Positions 1 through 8,873 are shown, counted from the stretch's first letter. The stretch: 64,000 bases of DNA from Streptomyces sp. XM4193 (GCF_023072595.1 NZ_JALLGK010000009.1:124001-188000), one strand, 5' to 3'. Made by a program: numbers and translations. The notes: generated by a model not told the origin, from the sequence alone.

Positions 1-739
1 CGACGGTGGTGACGCCGTGGCGGAGCGCGGTGAGGGTGTTGGCCAGGGCCTGGCCGTAGGTGTCGTGGAAGTGCACCGCGAGCACCCCGTCGGGCACGCC
101 GGCCGCGTTCAGCGCGGTCAGCAGATCCTCCACCTGGCCCGCGGTGGCGACGCCGATCGTGTCGCCCAGGCTCAGCTCGTCGCAGCCCAGGTCGAGCAAC
201 CGGCGGCAGACGTCGACCACTTGGCGGGCCGGCACCGGGCCCTCCCACGGATCGCCGAAGCACATGGACAGATAGCCGCGCACCCTCGCGCCCGAGTCCT
301 TCGCCCGCGCGACCACCGGCGCGAACATCTCCAGCGCCTCGTCGACGGTGCGGTTGAGGTTGGCCCTGGCGAAGGACTCGGTGGCGCTGCCGAAGACGGC
401 GATCTCGCGGGCGCCCAGCGCCAGCGCACGCTCCAGGCCGCGCTCGTTGGGCACCAGCACGGGCAGCCGCACACCGGCCGACGCCGGCAGATCCGCGAGC
501 CCGCCGTACAGCTCCTCCGCGTCGGCGAGCTGCGGCACCCATTTGGGATGGACGAAGCTCGTCGCCTCCACCGTGTCCAGCCCGGCCCCGACCAGCCGGC
601 GGATGAACTCCGCCTTGACGTCGACCGGGACGACGGCCTTCTCGTTCTGCAGGCCGTCGCGGGGACCGACCTCGTGGATGCGCACGCGCGACGGCAGCCC
701 CTCGGCGGGCACGGTCATCGGCAGTCCGGCGGTGCTCAT
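1..739 (-). CDS. hmgL: Hydroxymethylglutaryl-CoA lyase, 3' end cut by the window
   Basis: Cleaves HMG-CoA to acetoacetate and acetyl-CoA, the last step of leucine/isovalerate breakdown. About 246 codons are present; the C-terminus lies outside the window. The family N-terminal motif GPRDGLQNE is at residues 25-33 and a metal-binding HFHD sequence lies near residue 223, both typical of the HMGL-like TIM barrel. The ATG start overlaps the stop of the upstream carboxylase gene in an ATGA arrangement, so the two are translationally coupled. Together with the carboxyltransferase and biotin carboxylase genes it forms a methylcrotonyl-CoA degradation operon; an acyl-CoA dehydrogenase would be expected further left. 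Family assignment is strong; completeness cannot be judged. Confidence 0.9.
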   Translation of the reverse strand, partial: MSTAGLPMTVPAEGLPSRVRIHEVGPRDGLQNEKAVVPVDVKAEFIRRLVGAGLDTVEATSFVHPKWVPQLADAEELYGGLADLPASAGVRLPVLVPNERGLERALALGAREIAVFGSATESFARANLNRTVDEALEMFAPVVARAKDSGARVRGYLSMCFGDPWEGPVPARQVVDVCRRLLDLGCDELSLGDTIGVATAGQVEDLLTALNAAGVPDGVLAVHFHDTYGQALANTLTALRHGVTTV

Positions 740-2889
740 GCGCGCTCCTCCTCGGCCCTCGCGCCCGAACCCGCGGCGCCCGGGCCCGAGCCGGCGGCCT
801 CCGGATCGGCGGCGTCCGGGTGCGTGGCGTCCGAGTCGGTGGCGTCCGGGTCGACCACGGCGAGCACCTGGTCCATCGCCACCGTGCTGCCGGGACGCAC
901 ATCGAGCTCGGTGACGGTGCCGGCGTGCGGCGCGGAGATGACGTGCTCCATCTTCATCGCCTCGACGATCACCAGCGCCTGCCCGGCCTCGACCGAGTCA
1001 CCCACCGCCGCCTTGACCACGGTGACGGTGCCCGGCATCGGCGCGGTCAGCGCGTCCGCGCCGTGTGCGCCCGCACCGCCGCGCAGGGCGGCGGCGACCG
1101 GATCGTGGTCGACCAGGTGCCAGCCGGCACCCTCGGCGCCGAGCCACCGCTCACCGGTCCCGGCCACATGGTGGTGGCCGAGCATCGTGCCCCGCCACTG
1201 CGTCCGCACCCGGCCCTGCTCGTCCGAGGCCAGATGCGCGGCGACGGGCTCGCCCTCCGCGCCGATCCGCACCTCGGTCTCCGGCCCCCGGCCGCGCACC
1301 GCGACGGCCACCGGCTCCGCGCCGGGCGCTCTGAAGTGGTACGGGGTCCAGGCGCTCAGACCGTCCAGCCGCCAGCCGGAGGGGACCGAGAACGGGTCCG
1401 TCCAGCCCTGACCGCTCGGCTCCAGCGCGGCGTGCCGCAGCAGCGCCGCGGTGGCGTACACCTCGTCCGGAACCTCGGCGGCGACCAGCGACGCCGCGTC
1501 CCGGTCGACCAGGCCGGTGTCCAACTCGCCGCTGCGCACGGCCGGATGGTCCAGCAGGGCGCGCAGGAAGCCGGTGTTGGTGTCGACGCCGAGCACGGTC
1601 GTCCGCGCCAGCGCGCCGCGCAGGCGTCGCAGGGCGCTCGACCTGTCCGGCCCGTGCGCGATGACCTTGGCGAGCATCGGGTCGTAGGTGGTGCCGACCT
1701 CGCTGCCCTCGCTCAGACCGGAGTCCACCCGCACGCCCTCGCCGCCGGGCTCGCGCAGCAGCTGCACGGTGCCGGCCGAGGGCAGGAAGTCGACCCGCTC
1801 GCCGCTGGGGCGGGCGGTCTCGGCGCAGATGCGCGCCTCCACGGCGTGCCCGGTCATCCGGATGTCGTCCTGCTGCCAGGGGAGTTGCTCGCCCGCGGCG
1901 ACCCGCAGCTGCCACTCCACGAGGTCCACGCCGCACACCAGCTCGGTGACCGGATGCTCGACCTGGAGCCGGGTGTTCATCTCCATGAAGAAGTACGAGC
2001 GCGCATCCGTCCCGGCGACGATGAACTCGACCGTGCCGGCGCCGCGGTACCCGCACGAGCGCGCCGCCTCGACGGCCGCCGCGCCCATCGCGGACCTGGT
2101 CCCCTCGTCGAGGAACGGGCTCGGCGCCTCCTCGATGATCTTCTGGTGGCGGCGCTGGAGCGAGCACTCGCGCTCCCCGAAGTGGACGACGTTGCCGTGG
2201 CCGTCCGCCATCACCTGGATCTCGATGTGCCGCGGGCGGTCGACCCACCGCTCCACCAGGAGCGTGTCGTCGCCGAAGGAACCCCGCGCCTCGCGCCGGG
2301 CCGCGGCGATCTCCTCGGCGAACAGCGCCGGATCGCGGACCAGCCGCATGCCCTTGCCGCCGCCGCCCGCAGAGGGCTTGAGCAGCACCGGAACGCCCAC
2401 CTCCGTCGCGGCGTCGATGAGTTGGGCATCGCTGAGGCCGCTGCCCGAGGAACCGGGGACGACCGGCACGCCGGCCTCGCGCACGGTCTCCTTGGCGCGG
2501 ATCTTGTCGCCCATCAGCTCGATCGCGGAGGCCGGCGGACCGATGAAGACCCGCCCCGACTCCGTCACCGCGCGGGCGAAGGCGGCGTTCTCGGCCAGGA
2601 ACCCGTACCCCGGGTGCACGGCCTGCGCGCCGGTGCGCTCGGCGGCCTCCAGCAGCCGCTCGACCGAGAGGTAGCTCTCGGAGGCCGCCGCCGGCCCGAT
2701 GCGCACCGCGGTGTCGGCCTCGCGCACATGGCGGGCGCCGGCGTCCGCGTCGCTGTACACCGCCACCGAGCGCACGCCGAGCCGGCGCAGCGTACGGATG
2801 ACGCGTACCGCGATCTCGCCGCGGTTGGCGACCAGCACGGTGTCGAACATCCCCTGGGCTCCCTCGGGTCGGGCTTCGTGGTCAGACAT
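736..2889 (-). CDS. accA1: Acyl-CoA carboxylase alpha subunit (biotin carboxylase plus biotin carrier)
   Basis: ATP-dependent biotin carboxylation half of a biotin-dependent acyl-CoA carboxylase, about 717 residues. The N-terminus reads VLVANRGEIAVRVIRT (biotin carboxylase N domain), followed by an ATP-grasp domain with the glycine loop GGGGKGMRLV. The biotinyl domain has EAMKMEH at residues 643-649, with Lys646 the biotinylated lysine. After it comes an unusual Asp/Ala/Gly-rich tail of about 35 residues. The chosen ATG has GAGGA eight bases upstream, within the end of the preceding gene; a second ATG at 2850 also has a plausible ribosome site. The stop overlaps the HMG-CoA lyase start. Context points to methylcrotonyl-CoA as substrate; propionyl- or acetyl-CoA use is not excluded. 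Confidence 0.92.
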   Translation of the reverse strand: MSDHEARPEGAQGMFDTVLVANRGEIAVRVIRTLRRLGVRSVAVYSDADAGARHVREADTAVRIGPAAASESYLSVERLLEAAERTGAQAVHPGYGFLAENAAFARAVTESGRVFIGPPASAIELMGDKIRAKETVREAGVPVVPGSSGSGLSDAQLIDAATEVGVPVLLKPSAGGGGKGMRLVRDPALFAEEIAAARREARGSFGDDTLLVERWVDRPRHIEIQVMADGHGNVVHFGERECSLQRRHQKIIEEAPSPFLDEGTRSAMGAAAVEAARSCGYRGAGTVEFIVAGTDARSYFFMEMNTRLQVEHPVTELVCGVDLVEWQLRVAAGEQLPWQQDDIRMTGHAVEARICAETARPSGERVDFLPSAGTVQLLREPGGEGVRVDSGLSEGSEVGTTYDPMLAKVIAHGPDRSSALRRLRGALARTTVLGVDTNTGFLRALLDHPAVRSGELDTGLVDRDAASLVAAEVPDEVYATAALLRHAALEPSGQGWTDPFSVPSGWRLDGLSAWTPYHFRAPGAEPVAVAVRGRGPETEVRIGAEGEPVAAHLASDEQGRVRTQWRGTMLGHHHVAGTGERWLGAEGAGWHLVDHDPVAAALRGGAGAHGADALTAPMPGTVTVVKAAVGDSVEAGQALVIVEAMKMEHVISAPHAGTVTELDVRPGSTVAMDQVLAVVDPDATDSDATHPDAADPEAAGSGPGAAGSGARAEEERA

Positions 2890-2900
2890 GTCCGCGGTCC

Positions 2901-4532
2901 TCACATCCGGAAGACGCCGAAGCCCTGCGCGGCCTGGTCGCGCGCGGGCAGCGGTGCGTTGGCGCAGGCGGTGAGCGCGAGGCCGACGACCGTACGGGTC
3001 TGCAACGGGTCGATCACCCCGTCGTCCCACAGCCGGGCGGTGGCGTAGTAGGCGTTGCCCTGGGTGTCGTACTGGGCGCGGACCGGGTCCTTGAACGCCT
3101 CCTCGTCCTCCGCGCTCCACTGCTCGCCGCGCGCCTCCAACTGGTCGCGCTTGACCGTGGCCAGTACGGAGGCGGCCTGCTCGCCGCCCATGACGGAGAT
3201 CTTGGCGTTCGGCCACATCCACAGGAAACGGGGCGAGTACGCCCGGCCGCACATCGAGTAGTTGCCCGCGCCGTAGGAGCCGCCGACCACCACGGTGAGC
3301 TTGGGGACCCGGGCGCAGGCGACGGCGGTGACCATCTTCGCGCCGTGCTTGGCGATGCCGCCGGCCTCGTAGTCCCGGCCCACCATGAAGCCGGAGATGT
3401 TCTGGAGGAAGAGCAGCGGGATGCCGCGCTGGTCGCAGAGCTCGATGAAGTGGGCGCCCTTCTGCGCCGATTCGGCGAACAGGATGCCGTTGTTGGCGAC
3501 GATGCCCACCGGGTGCCCGTGGATGCGGGCGAAGCCGGTGACGAGCGTCTGCCCGTACTCGGACTTGAACTCCTGGAAGCGGGAGCCGTCGGCGATCCGG
3601 GCGATCACCTCGCGCACGTCGTAGGGCGTGCGGGAGTCCACCGGCACCGCGCCGTACAGTCCGGCCGGGTCGACCGCCGGCTCCTCGACCGGCTGCACCG
3701 ACCACGGCAGCGGGCCGCGCTCGGGGAGGGTGGCGACGATGTTCCGCACGATCCGCAGTGCGTGCGCGTCGTCCTCGGCGAGGTGGTCGGTGACGCCGGA
3801 GATCCGCGAGTGCACCTCGCCGCCGCCCAGCTCCTCGGCCGTGACGACCTCGCCGGTGGCGGCCTTCACCAGCGGCGGGCCGCCGAGGAAGATCGTGCCC
3901 TGCTCGCGCACGATCACCGCCTCGTCGCTCATCGCCGGGACGTAGGCGCCGCCCGCGGTGCAGGAACCCAGCACCGCGGCGATCTGCGGGATGCCGCTGC
4001 CCGACATCCTGGCCTGGTTGTAGAAGATCCGGCCGAAGTGCTCGCGGTCGGGGAAGACCTCGTCCTGCATCGGCAGGAAGGCGCCGCCGGAGTCGACCAG
4101 GTAGAGGCAGGGGAGGCGGTTCTCCAGCGCGACCTCCTGGGCGCGCAGATGCTTCTTGACCGTCATCGGGTAGTAGGTGCCGCCCTTGACCGTCGCGTCG
4201 TTTGCGACGATCACCACCTCGCGCCCGCTGACCCGGCCGACACCGGCGATGACGCCGGCAGCCGGCGCGGCGCCGTCGTACATCCCGTCGGCGGCGAGCG
4301 GCGCGAGCTCCAGGAAGGGCGAGCCCGGGTCCAGGAGCGAGTCCACCCGCTCGCGCGGCAGCAGCTTGCCCCGCGCGGTGTGGCGGGCGCGGGCCCTCTC
4401 ACCCCCGCCGAGCCGTGCCGCGGCGAGCTTCTCCCGCAGTTGCGCCGCCAACTCCCGGTGCGCTTCCTCATGGGTGCGCCACTGCGGGGAGGTTGGGTCG
4501 GCGGTGCTGGACAGCGGCGGTGCCTGCTGCAT
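2901..4532 (-). CDS. accD1: Acyl-CoA carboxyltransferase (beta) subunit
   Basis: Transfers the carboxyl group from biotin to an acyl-CoA, probably 3-methylcrotonyl-CoA. The 543 residues match the usual size and carry the two crotonase-like carboxyltransferase halves; glycine-rich stretches such as GSCTAGGAYVPAMSDE (N half) and GGSYGAGNYSMCGRAYSPRF (C half) are the acyl-CoA and biotin oxyanion regions. The ATG is preceded by an AGGGGG ribosome site. It is the first gene of the operon; the stop lies 11 bases before the biotin carboxylase start. Two inverted repeats between it and the divergent TetR gene suggest local repression. Pairing with HMG-CoA lyase favours methylcrotonyl-CoA over propionyl-CoA carboxylase. 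Confidence 0.92.
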   Translation of the reverse strand: MQQAPPLSSTADPTSPQWRTHEEAHRELAAQLREKLAAARLGGGERARARHTARGKLLPRERVDSLLDPGSPFLELAPLAADGMYDGAAPAAGVIAGVGRVSGREVVIVANDATVKGGTYYPMTVKKHLRAQEVALENRLPCLYLVDSGGAFLPMQDEVFPDREHFGRIFYNQARMSGSGIPQIAAVLGSCTAGGAYVPAMSDEAVIVREQGTIFLGGPPLVKAATGEVVTAEELGGGEVHSRISGVTDHLAEDDAHALRIVRNIVATLPERGPLPWSVQPVEEPAVDPAGLYGAVPVDSRTPYDVREVIARIADGSRFQEFKSEYGQTLVTGFARIHGHPVGIVANNGILFAESAQKGAHFIELCDQRGIPLLFLQNISGFMVGRDYEAGGIAKHGAKMVTAVACARVPKLTVVVGGSYGAGNYSMCGRAYSPRFLWMWPNAKISVMGGEQAASVLATVKRDQLEARGEQWSAEDEEAFKDPVRAQYDTQGNAYYATARLWDDGVIDPLQTRTVVGLALTACANAPLPARDQAAQGFGVFRM

Positions 4533-4554
4533 GCCCTGAGCCCCCTTGCTCGTG

Positions 4555-4598
4555 GTTAATAGGCGTTAACCAATGTCGCAAGGTTAACGTCCACTAAC
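4555..4598. promoter_or_regulatory. Paired inverted repeats, probable TetR operators
   Basis: Two dyads lie between the divergent carboxylase operon and TetR gene. The first (4555-4570) has arms GTTAA and TTAAC around six bases. The second (4583-4598) has arms GTTA and TAAC around eight bases. The starts are 28 bases apart. The second overlaps the likely -35 of the TetR gene. Position and symmetry suggest autoregulated binding by the adjacent TetR protein, which is inference. Confidence 0.5.
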
Positions 4599-4613
4599 AC
4601 GGCTGTCTACAAT
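4584..4613 (+). promoter_or_regulatory. Probable promoter of a leaderless TetR transcript
   Basis: TTAACG (4584-4589) and TACAAT (4608-4613) are separated by 18 bases and resemble -35 and -10 hexamers. The -10 ends six bases before the ATG and no ribosome site is present, so transcription probably starts at the A of the start codon. Confidence 0.45.
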
Positions 4614-4619
4614 CGTGGG

Positions 4620-5297
4620 ATGAGCAGCGAGACCGGCACGCCCGTCGACCCGGCCGTGCGTTCCGAGCAGGACGAGCAGGACGGGCCGGGGGGTCGGCCC
4701 GCACGGCCCCGTACGCGCAGGGAGCAGATCCTCGGCGAGGCCGCGCGGCTCTTCGCCGAGCGCGGCTTCCACGGCGTCGGGGTCGACGAGATAGGGGCGG
4801 CGGTCGGCATCAGCGGGCCCGGCCTCTACCGCCACTTCGCCGGCAAGGACGCCATGCTGGCCGAGCTGCTGGTCGGCATCAGCGAACGTCTGCACGACGG
4901 CGGCCGGCGGCGGCTGCTCGACCAGGAGGGCTCGGCGCACCCGCCGGCCAGGGCGCTGGACGCGCTGATCGAGGGGCACATCGAGTTCGCGCTCGACGAC
5001 CGCGCGCTGATCACCCTCCACGACCGCGAGCTCGACCGGCTGCGCGACGACGACCGCAAGCGGGTGCGCCGACTCCAGCGCCAGTACGTCGAGTTGTGGG
5101 TCGCGGTGGTGCGCGAGGTCCATCCGTCGCTGCCGGAGGCCGAGGCCCGCACGGCCGTCCACGCGGTCTTCGGCCTGCTGAACTCCACTCCGCACCTCAG
5201 CCGCCCCGCGGCACTGCCCTCGCGGCAGAGCACGGCCGCGCTGCTGCACCGGCTTGCCCGGGGTGCCTTCGACTCGGCGGCGCGGGCGTACGGCTGA
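4620..5297 (+). CDS. TetR-family transcriptional regulator
   Basis: 225-residue one-component repressor. The N-terminal helix-turn-helix runs from about residue 38 to 85, with the typical sequence AARLFAERGFHGVGVDEIG followed by VGISGPGLYRHFAGKD. The C-terminal ligand domain is helical, as usual. It is divergent from the acyl-CoA carboxylase/HMG-CoA lyase operon, with two inverted repeats between, so it probably represses leucine/acyl-CoA catabolism in response to an acyl-CoA. The transcript looks leaderless. The ligand is unknown. Confidence 0.85.
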   Translation: MSSETGTPVDPAVRSEQDEQDGPGGRPARPRTRREQILGEAARLFAERGFHGVGVDEIGAAVGISGPGLYRHFAGKDAMLAELLVGISERLHDGGRRRLLDQEGSAHPPARALDALIEGHIEFALDDRALITLHDRELDRLRDDDRKRVRRLQRQYVELWVAVVREVHPSLPEAEARTAVHAVFGLLNSTPHLSRPAALPSRQSTAALLHRLARGAFDSAARAYG

Positions 5298-5326
5298 GGT
5301 CCGCGAGGGGCTCGGGCCGCGGCTCC

Positions 5327-5929
5327 TCAGCCGATTCTGACGCCGCGTGCGGCCAGATACTTGGTGGGGTCGATGTCGGTGCCGTAGTTGCGGGTGGTGC
5401 GCACCTCGAAGTGCAGATGCGGACCGGAGACCCGCCCGCTGGCGCCGGTGTTGCCGAGTCGGGAGCCGCCGGTCACCCGCCCGCCGCGGCTGACCTGGAG
5501 CGAGGACATGTGGGCGTAGAGGATGAAGTGCCCGTCGTCCATCCTGACCAGCACCGCCTTCCCGTAGTCGCCCTGGTCGCCGGCGATGTCCACGGTGCCC
5601 GGCCCGACCGAGAAGAGCGGGGTGCCGGTGTCGACGGCGAAGTCGATCCCGGTGTGCCGGCCGGCCAGCCAGTCGCCCTCGATGCCGTACGCCGCGGAGA
5701 TCGCGTGCTGCTCGGTCAGCGGCCGGGCCCACCGCCCGCCGGGCGCCGCCTGCGGGCCCGGACCGCCGGCCGCCGTGGCGCGCAGCGGCCGGTTCATCGG
5801 CTCGCCGGGGCCCGCCGAGGCCGACTTGACGCAGCCGAGCGCCGGCAGCAGCCCCAGCGCGGCGAGCGCGCCGCCGCGCAGCAGCATTCCGCGTCGGGAC
5901 AGTGACGGTTCCTCATGGTGCGTGCACAT
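5327..5929 (-). CDS. M23-family (LytM-type) zinc endopeptidase, probably exported
   Basis: 200-residue cell-wall peptidase. A twin-arginine-like N-terminus (SRRGMLLRGG) is followed by a hydrophobic stretch ending in ALGC, so it may be a Tat-exported lipoprotein anchored at Cys33, although the lipobox is not canonical. The M23 metal ligands are visible as H92 and D96 (RHTGIDFAV) and HLH at 171-173 (GPHLHFEV), with His140 in YAHMSS. The ATG was chosen because a perfect AGGAGG precedes it; longer in-frame extension upstream has no such site. It should cleave peptide cross-bridges in peptidoglycan. It appears monocistronic. Confidence 0.88.
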   Translation of the reverse strand: MCTHHEEPSLSRRGMLLRGGALAALGLLPALGCVKSASAGPGEPMNRPLRATAAGGPGPQAAPGGRWARPLTEQHAISAAYGIEGDWLAGRHTGIDFAVDTGTPLFSVGPGTVDIAGDQGDYGKAVLVRMDDGHFILYAHMSSLQVSRGGRVTGGSRLGNTGASGRVSGPHLHFEVRTTRNYGTDIDPTKYLAARGVRIG

Positions 5930-6232
5930 GTGTCCTCCTTGGCGGTGACTTGACTCACTGCGAGGACACGTCAGGGTGCGCGGCGCTGCATCTCCTGGGC
6001 GGGGCGACACGCGCCCGAACGGTGTACCGCCGACGGACGCGCCAGCGGCAACCGGTCGGCGCGGGCCCTGAGTTGGCCGGGCAGGGCGTACTGACGGCGG
6101 CTCACTCCGTACAGGTGAATGGACTGAACCACTGCGCCCCGCGTTCCGGGTGGGCTTCACGGGGCGTCAGAACGGCGGCCGGGCACGGTCGGTGAGGGCC
6201 GGTCAGCCCGTCCCCGACCCGTGCCGGGCGGG
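5930..6232. other. Intergenic region, nothing recognised
   Basis: About 300 GC-rich bases upstream of the M23 peptidase gene and downstream of the zinc-ribbon gene. It must hold the M23 promoter. A short GACCC/GGGTC dyad (6216-6234) overlaps the end of the neighbouring gene. I see no convincing open reading frame. Confidence 0.4.
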
Positions 6233-7420
6233 TCAGTTGGGGCAGAAGATCCACCAGCAGCCGTCATCGGTCTCGGTGGGCTCCGGCTCCGGCTCCTGCG
6301 TCGGCTCCTCGGTGGGGCTCGTCGGCGGGCTGGTGGGGCTGGTGGGCGCCTGCGACTGCGAGGGCTCCGAGGGGCGACCGGTGGGTGAGGAGTCGTCGGG
6401 ATCGGAGGAGTCCGATGGGTCGGCGGAGTCCGAGGCGCTCGCGCTCGGCGACTCGTCGTCCTCCTCGCCGGTTTCCGAGGCCGACGGACTGCCGGTGCCC
6501 GTCGAAGGGGTGTCCCCGGGAGTGACGCTGCCGCTCGGGCCGGTCCCGGACTCGCCGGGCTCGGGTCGGGCGCGCTCGTCGGCGGCCTGCCGGTCGGCGA
6601 CGTTGTCCGAGGGGGAGTCGAGGCCGGGGATGGCGACGTCGCCGGCCTCCACCGCGACCAGCCCGGCCAGCACGACGGCGGCCAGTACGGCGCCGACGGC
6701 TATCCGACGCCGCCGAGCGCCCTGCGAACGCCGGTGCGCGGAACGTCCCGCCGCCCTGCGTCGCGCGGTGCGGTGGCCGACTGCCGTGTCCTGGGCGCCC
6801 GTTGACCCGTGGCCGTCCTCTCCGCTGTCGGCACCGTCGCCCCGGCCCGGATCGCCGGACGGGTCCGCGGCGGCGCGACCGGAGGCCGCGGCGGCCCTGC
6901 GCGCGGCTCTGCGACCGACCGGCTCGGCCGACTGCCCGGCCCCCTCCGGCCCGGCCCCGTCCGGCCCGGCCCCGTCCGACAGCGCGTCGCCGGGTCGGCC
7001 GCGGTCCGGGTGCCCGGTCTCGCGAGGGTGGCCCGCCGCGTACGGGTCCGGGGTGTGCGAGTCCGGGGCGTACGGGTTGCGTTGCGCGGCGCCGTAGGGG
7101 TCGGGCTGTCCGGTGCCGTACGGGTCCGGGGCGTGCCCTCCGGCGCCGTACGGGTCGGGCTGTCCGGCGCCGTACTGGGCGTACGTGCCGTGGGGATCGC
7201 CGTACCCGTCGGCGGTCCGGCCGCCGTACGCCTCGCCGTACCCGTCGCCGTACCCGTCGGCGGTCCGGCCGCCGTACGCCTCGCCGTACCCGTCGCCGTA
7301 CCCGTCGCCGTACCCGGCGCTCGGCTGTCCGCCCGGCTGCGCGCTCGCGTTCAGCTGACCGCAACCGGGGCAGTTCAGCGCACCGTTGAGTCGACGCCGG
7401 CACAACGCGCAGAAATCCAC
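6233..7420 (-). CDS. Zinc-ribbon, single-pass membrane protein with repeats
   Basis: 395 residues, no assigned function. The N-terminus has two CxxC knuckles (C4, C7, C17, C20), a zinc ribbon. It is followed by a Gly/Tyr/Pro-rich region with a duplicated 16-residue block containing GYGEAYGGRTAD, then an Arg-rich stretch, one transmembrane helix at about residues 240-262 (IAVGAVLAAVVLAGLVAV), and a Ser/Thr/Pro/Glu-rich tail ending in CWWIFCPN. The layout (cytoplasmic zinc ribbon and linker, one helix, long low-complexity outer segment) suggests a surface or sensor protein. The start codon is GTG with GGAG five bases upstream. It lies behind cebR on the same strand but no functional link is evident. 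Confidence 0.7.
   Translation of the reverse strand: MDFCALCRRRLNGALNCPGCGQLNASAQPGGQPSAGYGDGYGDGYGEAYGGRTADGYGDGYGEAYGGRTADGYGDPHGTYAQYGAGQPDPYGAGGHAPDPYGTGQPDPYGAAQRNPYAPDSHTPDPYAAGHPRETGHPDRGRPGDALSDGAGPDGAGPEGAGQSAEPVGRRAARRAAAASGRAAADPSGDPGRGDGADSGEDGHGSTGAQDTAVGHRTARRRAAGRSAHRRSQGARRRRIAVGAVLAAVVLAGLVAVEAGDVAIPGLDSPSDNVADRQAADERARPEPGESGTGPSGSVTPGDTPSTGTGSPSASETGEEDDESPSASASDSADPSDSSDPDDSSPTGRPSEPSQSQAPTSPTSPPTSPTEEPTQEPEPEPTETDDGCWWIFCPN
7211..7306. repeat. Tandem 48-bp repeat in the coding sequence, two copies
   Basis: Two nearly identical 48-base units begin at 7211 and 7259, each starting GGCGGTCCGGCCGCCGTAC. They encode the duplicated Gly/Tyr/Glu-rich block of the zinc-ribbon protein. 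Further GCCGTACCCGTC-type units flank them, so copy number may vary between strains. Confidence 0.75.
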
Positions 7421-7490
7421 GGACGCTCCGTCGGGGGTGAGGGGATGGCGGCCACTTTACTGGTCGCGCGGCGCCCTCCCAACGTCCCGG

Positions 7491-7512
7491 GCACGCCTTT
7501 GCACGGGCGTGC
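7491..7512 (-). terminator. Hairpin downstream of cebR
   Basis: Seven-base arms GCACGCC and GGCGTGC with an eight-base loop lie about 145 bases beyond the cebR stop. There is no clear T-run, as is common in Streptomyces. Termination is inferred from position. Confidence 0.35.
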
Positions 7513-7657
7513 AGGCCCTTCCTCCCGGTTGCTGGCGACCGGTGCCAAATGTGCCCCGCCCGCCCTTCCTCGGCCGGTCGCCGCCCGCCCCACTCGGCCC
7601 ATCTGCCGCCGATCGCCGACCACCTGCCGACGGCTGCCCGCCGCCGGGCGGATGTGC

Positions 7658-8698
7658 TCAGCTGGACCCGCGCGGGACCAGTTCCGTGGGCAGCAGTCGG
7701 TGGCGTGCCGCCGATTCGCCCGTGCGGCCGGCGATCTGATCGAGCAGCAGTCCGGTCATCTCGCGCCCCATCAGTTCCATCGGCTGCCGCACGCTGGTCA
7801 GCGGAGGGTCGAGGTGGCGGGCGACCGCGGAGTCGTCGAAGCCGACGAGTGCGACGTCGTCGGGCACCCGGCGGCCGGCTTCGCGCAGCGCCAGCCGCGC
7901 GCCCGAGGCCATCAGGTCCGAGGCGCAGAAGACCGCGTCGAGCTGCGGGCAGCGCTCCAGCAGTTCGCCCATCGCCCGGTGGCCGCCCTCCTCGGTGAAG
8001 TCGCCCTGTGCGACGAGCCGGGGGTCGCCGGGGTGGCCGCCGTGTCGCAGGGCGGCGCGGTAGCCCTCCAGCCGGCACTGGGCCGCGTACAGATCGAGCG
8101 AACCGGTGACGGTGGCGATCCGGCGCCTGCCGCGCGCCAGCAGATGTGCGACGGCGGCTTCGGCGCCGCCCGGGTTGTCGCAGTCCACGTACGGGACCTG
8201 CTCGTCCGCGGAGCGGCGTCCGCCCAGCACGGTGGGCATCTCGTACCGCTGGAGGAGCTCGGGGAGCGGATCGCCGGCGTGCATCGAGACCAGCAGCACG
8301 CCGTCGATGCGGCGGGCCCTGACGTAACGGGCGAACCGTTCCCGCTCCTTGGGGGTGCGCAGCAGGGTGAGCAGCAGCTGCTTCTCGGTGTCGGCGAGCG
8401 CGGTCGCGACGCCGCTGACGGTTCCGGAGAAGTACGGCTCGGCGAAGAGCCGGGTCTCCGACTCGGGGACCACCAGTGCGATGGAGTCGGTGCTGCCGGC
8501 CGCGAGCGCCCGCGCGGAGCCGTTGGGCACGTAGCCCAGCTCCTCGACCGCGGCCTGGACCGCCGCCCTGCTCCGCGCGCTGACGGTGGGGGAGCCGTTG
8601 ACCACGCGGGATGCCGTGCCGCGGCCCACCCCGGCGCGTGCCGCGACTTCTTCGAGGGTGGGTCTGCGGGTGTGCCGGGCCGCGCCGGGAGCCGTCAC
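7658..8698 (-). CDS. cebR: LacI-family repressor CebR of cellobiose/cello-oligosaccharide uptake
   Basis: 346 residues. An N-terminal LacI helix-turn-helix (PTLEEVAARAGVGRGTASR, near residue 13) is followed by a periplasmic-binding-protein-like effector domain containing VLGGRRSADEQVPYVDCDN and VALVGFDDSAVARHL. The GTG start has a textbook AGGAGG five bases upstream; a longer in-frame extension to an upstream codon has none. It is divergent from the cebEFG-bglC operon, where a perfect 14-base CebR palindrome and a second imperfect copy are present. In Streptomyces CebR represses the operon until cellobiose or cellotriose binds. Assignment rests on the domain, the neighbourhood and the operators. 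Confidence 0.88.
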   Translation of the reverse strand: MTAPGAARHTRRPTLEEVAARAGVGRGTASRVVNGSPTVSARSRAAVQAAVEELGYVPNGSARALAAGSTDSIALVVPESETRLFAEPYFSGTVSGVATALADTEKQLLLTLLRTPKERERFARYVRARRIDGVLLVSMHAGDPLPELLQRYEMPTVLGGRRSADEQVPYVDCDNPGGAEAAVAHLLARGRRRIATVTGSLDLYAAQCRLEGYRAALRHGGHPGDPRLVAQGDFTEEGGHRAMGELLERCPQLDAVFCASDLMASGARLALREAGRRVPDDVALVGFDDSAVARHLDPPLTSVRQPMELMGREMTGLLLDQIAGRTGESAARHRLLPTELVPRGSS

Positions 8699-8859
8699 GG
8701 TTTCCTCCTGCCACCTCAGGGATGTGTTCAAGTAATAGAGCAACTAGCGGTGTCTTGACCAGTGTTCGACGCGATCGCCCCACCACCAGCAGGTGTCGCA
8801 CTTCTACAGGCTTCCTCCATATTCCGGCGGGGTGAAGAGTTTCTGAGCCGTTGTCGCAC

Positions 8860-8873
8860 AGTGTCTTGACACT
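8860..8873. promoter_or_regulatory. Second palindrome overlapping the cebE -35
   Basis: AGTGTCTTGACACT is a perfect 6+2+6 palindrome that contains the TTGACA -35 hexamer of the cebE promoter. It does not resemble the CebR box, so another regulator may bind here, or the symmetry may be chance. Confidence 0.35.

Noticed and set aside
820..3048. Long rightward open frame of over 700 codons opposite the carboxylase alpha gene
   Set aside because: It is the antisense frame of a clearly conserved gene; such frames stay open because of the high GC content and the translation has no recognisable domain.
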